Assembly: GCA_035319145.1 (NCBI GenBank)
Contig: DATHDH010000258.1
Location: 1 to 6,457 of the forward strand
Length of the DNA stretch: 6,457 nucleotides
Source of the DNA: JAAYUK01 sp035319145
Lineage (GTDB): Bacteria > Nitrospirota > Thermodesulfovibrionia > Thermodesulfovibrionales > Dissulfurispiraceae
Reading direction: 5' to 3'
The translations under genes were made by a program, and so were the position numbers. The notes beneath the pieces were generated by a model, which ran no database searches, was not told the origin of the DNA, and saw only the letters and a program-made list of their open reading frames with translations. Positions 1-5,799 of the stretch are shown here, piece after piece; the stretch's first letter is position 1, and each line of letters opens with the position of its first letter.

Positions 1-158
1 GCAGCGATGCATGCGCCGACGGTATTTGACAGCGCTTCTTTTACGGTAGGGTCGGTCTCAACCTCGACCGCATTCTTCAGCGCATCCTCGACATCCTTTG
101 GAATCGAGGTAGCTACCTTCTTGTAGAGTTCGACAAGGCCGTCTCGCAGCTTAATCAT
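1..158 (-). CDS. Class I fumarate hydratase / tartrate dehydratase-type alpha subunit, N-terminal fragment
   Basis: Only the first 52 codons are in the window; the gene runs off the left edge. The protein begins MIKLRDGLVELYKKVATSIP and continues with KDVEDALKNAVEVETDP. This resembles the N-terminal helices of the iron-sulfur (class I) fumarase alpha family, where a short amphipathic helix and a 'P-x-D-V-x-x-A-L' turn precede the first cluster-ligand Cys region. Family members reversibly hydrate fumarate to malate in the cytoplasm using an oxygen-sensitive [4Fe-4S] cluster; related enzymes dehydrate L-tartrate. The cluster-binding CQDTG-type motif would lie beyond the edge, so I cannot confirm it or tell fumarase from tartrate dehydratase. 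The start is ATG at 158-156, with a good Shine-Dalgarno AGGAG (164-168) 5 nt upstream. The gene has its own likely promoter at 201-229 and lies downstream of the pilin terminator, so it is probably not co-transcribed with the pilin. Family assignment rests on a short stretch and is moderate. Confidence 0.6.
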   Translation of the reverse strand, partial: MIKLRDGLVELYKKVATSIPKDVEDALKNAVEVETDPTVKEALSNTVGACIA

Positions 159-191
159 GAATTCTCCTGCAGGATAAAGACATTGAGTTCT

Positions 192-216
192 CTGATTTTC
201 AGATTAGCAGAATCAG
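192..216. repeat. Inverted repeat across the fumarase promoter -10
   Basis: CTGATT (192-197) and AATCAG (211-216) are perfect 6-bp inverted arms around a 13-bp centre that contains the candidate -10 hexamer. Such an arrangement could be a repressor operator, but the arms are short and a chance origin is quite possible. Confidence 0.25.
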
Positions 217-229
217 GGGGCTTTCGCAA
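201..229 (-). promoter_or_regulatory. Candidate sigma70 promoter for the fumarase-type gene
   Basis: Read on the minus strand, TTGCGA (229-224) and TAATCT (206-201) are separated by exactly 17 bp. The -10 is preceded by TGC, giving an extended -10 (TGCTAATCT). The predicted transcription start near 194-195 leaves a leader of about 36 nt before the ATG at 158. The hexamers and spacing are seen directly; promoter function is inferred. Confidence 0.45.
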
Positions 230-262
230 GGCAGGATCTCGGGAACTCAGGGATGAATGGAC

Positions 263-297
263 AAAAAAAAGAGGGAGACCGTGAAGACCTCCCTCTT
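263..297 (-). terminator. Rho-independent terminator of the pilin gene
   Basis: On the minus strand a perfect 9-bp stem, AAGAGGGAG (297-289) paired with CTCCCTCTT (277-269), encloses an 11-nt loop and runs straight into a run of eight T (270-263). The stem starts 9 bp past the pilin stop codon at 308-306. There is no matching T tract on the plus strand, so it serves the minus-strand pilin transcript. It separates that transcript from the fumarase-type gene further along the same strand. Confidence 0.9.
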
Positions 298-305
298 AAA
301 AACTT

Positions 306-920
306 CTAGAGAGCTATGCAGACCCAACCGGCACTGATGACATCCGGTGAGTTGCCGATATAATTTCCGTTGCCACGAATACTGCCGGTGTTCCACACTC
401 CATCATCATAGGTTTCATCAAGCCACCGAGCGGCCGAGTTCGGTAAATTCTGAAAACATACACCTATTTTTTGCCAGCCGCCTATAACCCAGTTAGTCAT
501 ACCAACAGCAACCTCACCGCCATATGGATGCGATGGCGAAGTGGTGTCTGACCCAGTCAGAATGCCAGCAAGTCTCATGTGATACCAAGCCTGACAAGTT
601 TCTGTAGCAGCACCGGCAGCACACGCGGTCATTCCCGCTATTTGTCCATCTGCATTTCCGTTTGCGATAGCCGTAGCTCCGGCAGTCCAGCCTCTCGTTG
701 TAGCAAGGTTATCGTCACCGGGATAGCGATTATATTTATCATAATAGGTGTAAACACCAGCTGAGACCTCCCGAAAGGTGTTATAGAGCCTCTTGTTTTT
801 TGCGCCATTAATCAGTTCCTGCCCTTTCAGAACAGCCCCCAGCATGATTCCGATAATGACCAGAACAATTGCCAGCTCGACGAGGGTAAACCCGCGCTGA
901 TTCCCTGCAACCCTGTCCAT
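306..920 (-). CDS. Type IV pilin-like / type II secretion-like prepilin (class III signal peptide), 204 aa
   Basis: The start at ATG 920-918 gives a prepilin with a 10-residue basic leader ending in Gly, then FTLVELAIVLVIIGIMLGAV. This is the classic prepilin peptidase site (G10|F11) with the conserved Glu at mature position +5 and a single hydrophobic helix (11-31). The mature protein would be N-methylated and inserted in the inner membrane for assembly into a pilus or pseudopilus. The globular part carries RYPGDD (65-70), GNADG (88-92) and AWYHMRLAGILTG (111-123). I associate this pattern with a family of stand-alone prepilin-like proteins having PGD, GNGDG and W-H-L-AGL motifs. Four cysteines (C100, C109, C155, C201) could form two disulfides; C155-C201 would make a C-terminal D-region-like loop. 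A strong AAGGAGG lies 9 nt before this ATG, so I prefer it to an in-frame ATG at 1007 that would add an implausible 29-residue leader. No assembly genes lie nearby. The exact role (adhesion, DNA uptake, secretion) cannot be told. Confidence 0.88.
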   Translation of the reverse strand: MDRVAGNQRGFTLVELAIVLVIIGIMLGAVLKGQELINGAKNKRLYNTFREVSAGVYTYYDKYNRYPGDDNLATTRGWTAGATAIANGNADGQIAGMTACAAGAATETCQAWYHMRLAGILTGSDTTSPSHPYGGEVAVGMTNWVIGGWQKIGVCFQNLPNSAARWLDETYDDGVWNTGSIRGNGNYIGNSPDVISAGWVCIAL

Positions 921-929
921 TTTTTCAAT

Positions 930-936
930 CCTCCTT
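930..936 (-). promoter_or_regulatory. Shine-Dalgarno that fixes the pilin start
   Basis: AAGGAGG on the minus strand (936-930) is a near-perfect match to the anti-Shine-Dalgarno and sits 9 nt before the ATG at 920-918. The alternative upstream ATG at 1007 has no comparable site, and its use would place the prepilin peptidase site 39 residues into the protein. Confidence 0.85.
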
Positions 937-967
937 AGTTCGTATACCTTTCGTATTTTCAAGCTCT

Positions 968-983
968 TGCAGTGCTTAGACCA
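968..983 (-). promoter_or_regulatory. Candidate sigma54 (-24/-12) promoter for the pilin gene
   Basis: The minus strand reads TGGTCTAAGCACTGCA (983-968). It contains the invariant GG-N10-GC core of RpoN promoters and a final A, but departs from consensus at CAC of TGGCAC and at one T of TTGCW. Transcription would start near 957, giving a leader of about 37 nt to the ATG at 920. Known pilin genes in several Gram-negative groups use sigma54, which makes the match more attractive. A GG-N10-GC core alone arises often by chance. No convincing sigma70 pair was seen in this strand. Confidence 0.3.
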
Positions 984-987
984 GCAC
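972..987. repeat. Small palindrome overlapping the pilin -24 region
   Basis: GTGCT (972-976) and AGCAC (983-987) are perfect 5-bp inverted arms around a 6-bp centre. The palindrome overlaps the -24 part of the candidate sigma54 promoter. It may be an operator half-site pair or may be coincidence. Confidence 0.2.
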
Positions 988-1040
988 AGTTTCACGCGGC
1001 TGAACAACCGAAAACCCTTGCTGGACGCCGTATCAGGCGG

Positions 1041-1069
1041 TTGACAATCCTTCGGGCATCCTTTAAGGT
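1041..1069 (+). promoter_or_regulatory. Candidate sigma70 promoter for the permease-glnE operon
   Basis: A perfect -35 TTGACA (1041-1046) is followed after exactly 17 bp by TAAGGT (1064-1069), a weak 3/6 match to TATAAT. If used, transcription would begin at about 1075-1077, on or beside the ATG at 1076, giving a leaderless message. The same TAAGG bases also look like the Shine-Dalgarno of the gene, so the two readings compete. The sequence is seen; function is inferred. Confidence 0.4.
1065..1068 (+). promoter_or_regulatory. Weak Shine-Dalgarno before the DppB-like gene
   Basis: AAGG lies 7 nt before the ATG at 1076. An in-frame TAA at 1064-1066 rules out any start further upstream, so the start codon is firmly bounded even though the ribosome site is weak and overlaps a candidate -10 element. 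Confidence 0.45.
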
Positions 1070-1075
1070 ACTTAT

Positions 1076-2056
1076 ATGCTCGCCTACGTTCTGAAACGCC
1101 TTATGCTCACTGTACCTCTTGTTATCGGTATTACCCTGATAACCTTTAGTGTAGTACATCTCGCCCCCGGCGGGCCGGTCGAGGTCGAGACCGAGATGTC
1201 GATGAAGGCATCGGCCCAGGCGCGGGAAAACCTCAAGAAACTTTACGGACTGGACAAACCGCTCCATGAGCAATACTTCGATTGGCTGAAACGCCTTCTG
1301 CTGCTTGATTTCGGCAAATCCTTCGTCGACGGCCGCCCGGTCATCTCCAAGATTGCGGAGCGAATTCCGGTGACGCTCGAAATCAACCTGCTTTCACTCA
1401 TACTCATCATGATTCTTGCCATTCCGCTCGGGGTGCTCGCTGCCACGCGACAATACTCCATCTTTGACAAGCTCTCGACCGTCTTCGTCTTTATCGGCTT
1501 TTCGACGCCGACCTTTTGGCTTGCGCTGTTGTGCATGATCCTTTTCGGGGTCACGCTGGGCGTGTTGCCGATATCCGGGATCAGGAGCATAGATACTGCA
1601 GGCATGGGCGGTTTCGAACAAGGGATCGATCACCTGAAGCATCTGATCCTTCCGGTAGCACTCAGCGCGTTCGGCGGAATAGCCGGCATGAGCCGCTACA
1701 GCAGGTCGAGCATGCTTGAAGTGATCCGTCAGGATTATGTGAGAACCGCTCGGGCCAAGGGATTGCCGGAGTCGATTGTCCTGAGACGCCACGCATTGCG
1801 CAACGCCCTGATGCCGATTGTGACAATCCTCGGCCTTTCGGTACCCGGACTTATCGGCGGGGCCGTCATCTTCGAAACCATTTTTGCCATTCCCGGCATG
1901 GGACAACTCTTCTATTCCTCGGCAATGTCGCGGGACTATCCGACGATCATGGGCATCCTTGTCATCGGCGCGGTTCTGACGCTTATCGGCAATCTGCTGG
2001 CAGACATATCGTATGCACTTGTTGATCCGAGAATTCGCGTCCGAGGGGAATCATGA
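1076..2056 (+). CDS. dppB: Dipeptide/oligopeptide ABC importer permease, DppB/OppB family
   Basis: This is one of two inner-membrane channel subunits of a peptide-type (also nickel-type) ABC importer. At 326 aa it has the usual family length. It opens with MLAYVLKRLMLTVPLVIGIT followed by LITFSVVHLAPGGP, the hallmark first membrane helix of this family. A periplasmic stretch (about 35-98) containing YGLDKPLHEQYFDWL follows. The core has further hydrophobic segments near 101-122, 134-158, 188-206, 247-268 and 291-314. The cytoplasmic EAA loop that contacts the ATPase is DYVRTARAKGLPESIVLRRH to NALMPIV (220-249), and the C-terminus ends DPRIRVRGES. It overlaps the next permease gene by 4 bp (ATGA), so the two are translationally coupled. 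No substrate-binding protein gene lies upstream; the neighbour there is the divergent pilin. Family membership is very secure. The actual substrate (dipeptides, oligopeptides, nickel or other) cannot be read from the permease, so the symbol marks the family only. Confidence 0.93.
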   Translation: MLAYVLKRLMLTVPLVIGITLITFSVVHLAPGGPVEVETEMSMKASAQARENLKKLYGLDKPLHEQYFDWLKRLLLLDFGKSFVDGRPVISKIAERIPVTLEINLLSLILIMILAIPLGVLAATRQYSIFDKLSTVFVFIGFSTPTFWLALLCMILFGVTLGVLPISGIRSIDTAGMGGFEQGIDHLKHLILPVALSAFGGIAGMSRYSRSSMLEVIRQDYVRTARAKGLPESIVLRRHALRNALMPIVTILGLSVPGLIGGAVIFETIFAIPGMGQLFYSSAMSRDYPTIMGILVIGAVLTLIGNLLADISYALVDPRIRVRGES

Positions 2057-2916
2057 CCGCTGCGGAGTCGCTGCGTATCCTCGTATGGCACAGATTTTCG
2101 CGGAACCGGCTCGCGATTGTAGGCCTGACAGCCATTTTCCTGCTTGCTGCCGTTGCGCTTTTCGCCCCTCTCCTTTCTCCATATGATCCGACGGCTATCA
2201 ACGTCTATCAGGTTCTATCGCCACCGGATGCATCGCATCTCTTCGGCACCGATGAGCTTGGACGGGATGTCCTGACCCGGATGCTCTGGGGCGGCAGGGT
2301 TTCTCTGAAGGTCGGTTTTGTTGCGGTCGGCATATCGATCAGTATCGGCACGCTTGTGGGGGCCCTCGCAGGCTTCTACGGCAGACGAATCGACGCAATC
2401 CTCATGCGTTTCGTCGATATCATGCTCGCGTTTCCGACGCTCTTTCTGATACTCGCCGTCATTGCCATTCTTGAACCGAGCATCTCCACAATCATGATTA
2501 TCATCGGGCTGACCGGGTGGATGGGGGTGTCGCGCCTGGTCAGGGCTGAATTCCTCACCCTCAAGGAGCGCGATTTCATCGCTGCGGCACGCGCTGCCGG
2601 GGCGGGCGATGCGCGGCTGATCCTGCGGCATATCCTGCCCAATGCCCTCGCACCAGTGTTTGTTTCGGCAACATTCGGCATCGCCGGTGCGATTTTGACC
2701 GAATCGGGGCTTTCGTTCCTCGGCCTGGGCGTGCAGCCGCCGGACCCAAGCTGGGGGAATATCCTGACCTCAGGCAAAGACAATATTACGGTTGCATGGT
2801 GGCTCTCTGTCTTTCCGGGCCTCGCAATTCTCGTCACCGTGCTCAGTTACAACCTTGTCGGAGAAGGCCTTCGCGACGCCCTTGATCCGCGGCTTTGGCA
2901 GGGAAATGAGAAGTAG
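2053..2916 (+). CDS. dppC: Dipeptide/oligopeptide ABC importer permease, DppC/OppC family
   Basis: This is the partner channel subunit of the preceding permease; the two would form the heterodimeric pore in the inner membrane. It is 287 aa, normal for the family. A short N-terminal domain has the first membrane helix (about 20-42, ending in APLLSPYDP). Next comes the family signature HLFGTDELGRDVLTRMLWGG (62-81). The membrane core includes FVDIMLAFPTLFLILAV, and the EAA loop for ATPase docking is DFIAAARAAGAGDARLILRH to PNALAPV (174-202). SFLGLGVQPPDPSWGNIL (221-238) and the LSYNLVGEGLRDALDPRL end (264-281) are also typical. The ATG at 2053 lies within the stop of the upstream gene, and GAGGGG (2043-2048) supplies a ribosome site. 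The stop TAG is at 2914-2916, and glnE follows after 45 bp with no terminator between. No ATPase (DppD/DppF-type) gene follows, so the complex must be completed from elsewhere in the genome. Confidence 0.93.
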   Translation: MTAAESLRILVWHRFSRNRLAIVGLTAIFLLAAVALFAPLLSPYDPTAINVYQVLSPPDASHLFGTDELGRDVLTRMLWGGRVSLKVGFVAVGISISIGTLVGALAGFYGRRIDAILMRFVDIMLAFPTLFLILAVIAILEPSISTIMIIIGLTGWMGVSRLVRAEFLTLKERDFIAAARAAGAGDARLILRHILPNALAPVFVSATFGIAGAILTESGLSFLGLGVQPPDPSWGNILTSGKDNITVAWWLSVFPGLAILVTVLSYNLVGEGLRDALDPRLWQGNEK

Positions 2917-2961
2917 CGCAGCGACACATCGCAAAAACGGAAGGTATCGGAAGTTGAAACC

Positions 2962-5799
2962 ATGATTTCGCTGACCCGCCCGGTTCCCGATCAGGAGCGC
3001 GCCCTCAGAAACCTTGAAACGCTTCTTGCCGCGCATCCGGCCTCACGGGATCGCATTGTTGCACATGCCGACGATATTGCGGCGCTCTTTTCGTGCAGCC
3101 AGTTTCTCGCAACGTACTCAGCCAATAATCCCGCATCATTGCTTGACGAGCAAAGCGGAGCTCTTGCTCTCATGCATCGTGAAGTTACGTATGAAGCACT
3201 GCGCGATGAGCTTCATGCAAGGCTTGCGAATTGCAGCTCGCGCGAGGAGGGCATGAGCATTATCCGCCGTTTCCGCAAAGACAAGCAGCTCGCGGTTGTC
3301 CTGCGCGATGTAATGAGACGTACCGAACAGCAACAGATCATGCTTGAGATGAGCCACCTGGCGGATGCGATTCTTCAGGAGTCGCTCGCCTTCGTTGAGA
3401 AAGAGATGCGTGAGCGCTTCGGGTCGCCGGACGACAATGGCATCGTCATGATCGGCATGGGAAAGCTCGGTGCACAGGAGCTGAATTTCAGCTCGGATGT
3501 CGATCCGATCTTTGTTTACCGCAATGAGGGAGAGACGAGCGGCATATCCGGCATGGCGGGAGTTGCGCGCAACCGCATTTCCGCATTCGAGTTCTATGTC
3601 AAACTGGTTGAGGAGCTGACACGCTTTATTTCGGCGAACACTGCCGACGGTTTTGCATACCGCGTTGATCTACGACTGCGGCCGCAGGGAACGCGCGGCA
3701 GCCTCGCACTTTCGTTAATCGGGCACGAAGAATACTATGAATCATGGGGGCAGCTCTGGGAACGTGCGGCTCTCCTTCGCGCCCGGCCTGTTGCCGGCGA
3801 TGCTACGTTGGGGGCTGATTTTCTCGCTATGATTGAGCCGTTTATTTTCCGGAAATATCTCGACCTCGATGCCATTGAAGAAATCCGCCGCATGAAGTCG
3901 CAGGTGGAACAGTTGAAAGGCAGTTCTGCGAGCCGCGATATAAAACGCGGGTTCGGCGGCATCCGCGAGATAGAATTCTTTATCCAGATATTTCAACTGA
4001 TGTACGGCGGCAAAGTACCGATTCTCCGAGAGCGCAGCACCCTGAAGGCGCTGCACCGTATTCTGCAAAAGGGCTTTATCGGCCATGACGACAGCTATCA
4101 TCTCTCCGAAAATTATCTCTACCTAAGGAAACTGGAGCATCGCATTCAACAGACGAATGACCTGCAGACCCATTCCTTGCCGACCTCGGATAGAGACCTT
4201 GCCGTTCTCGCATTAAAAATGGGCTACCCGTCAAAGCCTACATTTTTAGAGGATCTGCAGCAGCGGCGCCGGAAAGTCCGTGCCATCTATGATTCTCTCA
4301 TGCAAGCTCCAGCGGCCAAAAGTGAGCGACCTTCGACGGCCGCTTCATTGTTTGCCGGGGCGTTCTGGGACCTCGACACGCCCGACAGCGAGCAGCTCAC
4401 CGCAGAACTTGCCGTCCTCGGCGTCCGCGATCCGGCGAAGGCGCTCTATCACCTCTCCCAGATACGGGCTACGACATACACATTTCAGACATTGCGCGGG
4501 CGACGATTGATGGAAGATCTCATTCCCCGTTTTGTAGAGGAAGCCTTGAAGACGCCGAATCCCGATCGTGCCCTCCTCCAGATGGTCGATTTCTCACGCC
4601 TGCTCGCAACGAACGAATCGTACCTCGAACCGATTGTCCAGCATAACGACCTGATTCGCCTGCTGGTGTCGCTCTTTGCCCAAAGCGATTATCTAGCAAA
4701 GCTTGTAATGGGGAATCCCGAATATACCGGGTCGCTCATCGAAGGAGAAATACGCTGGCGTACCCGTTCGGAAATACGGCATGAGCTCGATGTCCTCTCA
4801 CAGAGGAAGGACCCCATGCAGGCGGCCCGTATTCTGCGGCGACTGGAAGAAATCCGCCTCGGCACGCGCTTCCTGAACAAACTGATCAACGTTGTCCAAC
4901 TGACGCATTCGCTGACGACGATCGCGGAAACGATTGCGGCTCTCCTTTTGCGGGCTGAAATGCCGCACGATCCTTCCGCATCAGGAGACAGTGAACTCGT
5001 CATGCTCGGTTACGGCAAACTGGGAGGGCGCGAGATCAGTTTCAACTCGGATCTTGATGTTGTCTTTATTACAACAGGGAACACCACCACCGAGCAGATC
5101 AGGCAGGCCGAAGGGGTTTTGCGTGCCGCCACCTCGTACACGAAAGATGGCATTGCATACAGCGTCGACACGCGCCTCCGTCCCGATGGTAACAAGGGGC
5201 CGTTAGTTGTGCCGCTTACGGGGCTTCAGAACTACTATGCAAAATACGCGCATCCGTGGGAGCTTCAGGCGCTTCTCAAAGCGCGCCCCATTACCGGCAG
5301 CAGGGCTGTTCGGCTGGCCGTCCTCGCCATGCGCGAAGAGATTTTGACTGAACGCGGCGGGAGTGTGACGTTTGCCGACGTTCGCAGGATGCGGGAGCGC
5401 ATTCGCACGGAGCGGGCCAGGGATGCGTCTGCAGCCGCGTCGTTCGACGTTAAACTGGGGGCCGGCGGAATCAATGAAATCGAATTCCTGGTTCAGTACC
5501 TGCAACTGGCCAATGCCCGCAAAAACCCGTCGATTCTCGTGCAGAATACCCTTGATGCGGTGCGGCGACTCGGCTTGGCCGGCATTCTTTCTCCGGAGGA
5601 TACCGCCTTCCTGCGCGATGCATATAAGTTCTTCAGGGTCGTCGAGACGATCCTTCGGCTGCGGAACGAGAGTGTTTTGAAGGAAAACGGCAGAGCGCCC
5701 GAAAGCATTGCCCGCCTTCTCGGCATGTCCGCCGATGAAGTGCTGGCAAAGCTGCGGAGGTGTCGCGACGGCGTGCTTGCTTTTGTAAACCGCTACTGA
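2962..5799 (+). CDS. glnE: Bifunctional glutamine synthetase adenylyltransferase/adenylyl-removing enzyme GlnE
   Basis: GlnE adds AMP to, and removes AMP from, the conserved Tyr of glutamine synthetase in the cytoplasm, under control of PII and glutamine. At 945 aa it is almost the length of the E. coli enzyme (946). The two homologous nucleotidyltransferase halves are both intact. The N-terminal adenylyl-removing half has GMGKLGAQELNFSSDVD (165-181), DLRLRPQGTRGS (236-247) and DIKRGFGGIREIEFF (326-340). The C-terminal adenylyltransferase half has GYGKLGGREISFNSDLD (683-699), DTRLRPDGNKGP (736-747) and DVKLGAGGINEIEF (829-842). The metal-binding pairs D179/D181 and D697/D699 match those known to be needed in E. 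coli. A Pro (182) follows D181 where Leu is usual. ATG 2962 is the only start after the in-frame stop of the preceding permease gene; the ribosome site is a modest GGAAG (2949-2953). The 45-bp gap without a terminator suggests co-transcription with the permeases. The 3' end overlaps the convergent thioredoxin reductase by 7 bp. Confidence 0.96.
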   Translation: MISLTRPVPDQERALRNLETLLAAHPASRDRIVAHADDIAALFSCSQFLATYSANNPASLLDEQSGALALMHREVTYEALRDELHARLANCSSREEGMSIIRRFRKDKQLAVVLRDVMRRTEQQQIMLEMSHLADAILQESLAFVEKEMRERFGSPDDNGIVMIGMGKLGAQELNFSSDVDPIFVYRNEGETSGISGMAGVARNRISAFEFYVKLVEELTRFISANTADGFAYRVDLRLRPQGTRGSLALSLIGHEEYYESWGQLWERAALLRARPVAGDATLGADFLAMIEPFIFRKYLDLDAIEEIRRMKSQVEQLKGSSASRDIKRGFGGIREIEFFIQIFQLMYGGKVPILRERSTLKALHRILQKGFIGHDDSYHLSENYLYLRKLEHRIQQTNDLQTHSLPTSDRDLAVLALKMGYPSKPTFLEDLQQRRRKVRAIYDSLMQAPAAKSERPSTAASLFAGAFWDLDTPDSEQLTAELAVLGVRDPAKALYHLSQIRATTYTFQTLRGRRLMEDLIPRFVEEALKTPNPDRALLQMVDFSRLLATNESYLEPIVQHNDLIRLLVSLFAQSDYLAKLVMGNPEYTGSLIEGEIRWRTRSEIRHELDVLSQRKDPMQAARILRRLEEIRLGTRFLNKLINVVQLTHSLTTIAETIAALLLRAEMPHDPSASGDSELVMLGYGKLGGREISFNSDLDVVFITTGNTTTEQIRQAEGVLRAATSYTKDGIAYSVDTRLRPDGNKGPLVVPLTGLQNYYAKYAHPWELQALLKARPITGSRAVRLAVLAMREEILTERGGSVTFADVRRMRERIRTERARDASAAASFDVKLGAGGINEIEFLVQYLQLANARKNPSILVQNTLDAVRRLGLAGILSPEDTAFLRDAYKFFRVVETILRLRNESVLKENGRAPESIARLLGMSADEVLAKLRRCRDGVLAFVNRY

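Larger units (their letters stand above)
159..305. other. Intergenic region between fumarase-type and pilin genes
   Basis: This 147-bp stretch holds the pilin terminator at one end and the candidate fumarase promoter, its inverted repeat and its ribosome site at the other. A further 7-bp inverted pair, TGAGTTC (184-190) and GAACTCA (243-249), flanks the promoter at a distance too large for a simple hairpin. I find no small gene or structured RNA here. Confidence 0.6.
921..1075. other. Divergent promoter region between pilin and permease operon
   Basis: This 155-bp region must drive the pilin leftwards and the permease-glnE operon rightwards. Besides the candidate promoters it holds two copies of ATCCTT (1047-1052 and 1058-1063) exactly 11 bp apart inside the spacer of the rightward promoter. 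Short open stretches exist on the plus strand, one ending at TAA 1064-1066, but none has a start and ribosome site or resembles a known protein. Confidence 0.55.

Noticed and set aside
579..764. Plus-strand open frame of 61 codons within the pilin gene
   Set aside because: It is antisense to a secure prepilin and is Ser/Ile-rich without a domain; it is a shadow frame.
921..1007. N-terminal extension of the pilin to an ATG at 1007 (233 aa form)
   Set aside because: It would give a 39-residue leader before the cleavage site and has no good ribosome site, while the ATG at 920 has a near-perfect AAGGAGG and a normal 10-residue leader.
1026..1039. Hairpin CGCC/GGCG just before the TTGACA element
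   Set aside because: The stem has only 4 bp with a 6-nt loop and no T tract; it is too weak to call a terminator or attenuator.
931..1066. Possible remnant of a substrate-binding protein gene upstream of the permease
   Set aside because: Plus-strand frames here are open for up to about 40 codons, but none resembles the C-terminus of a peptide-binding protein, so a decayed DppA-like gene cannot be supported.
992..1273. Minus-strand open frame of 93 codons across the divergent promoter region
   Set aside because: It overlaps the start of the secure DppB-like gene, has no family resemblance, and uses an improbable composition; it is a shadow frame.
1394..1906. Minus-strand open frame of 170 codons inside the DppB-like gene
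   Set aside because: It is antisense to a well-conserved permease and rich in His, Arg, Asp and Gly as expected of a shadow of hydrophobic codons; no motif is recognisable.
2376..2837. Minus-strand open frame of 153 codons inside the DppC-like gene
   Set aside because: It is antisense to a secure gene, has no ribosome site of note and no recognisable domain.
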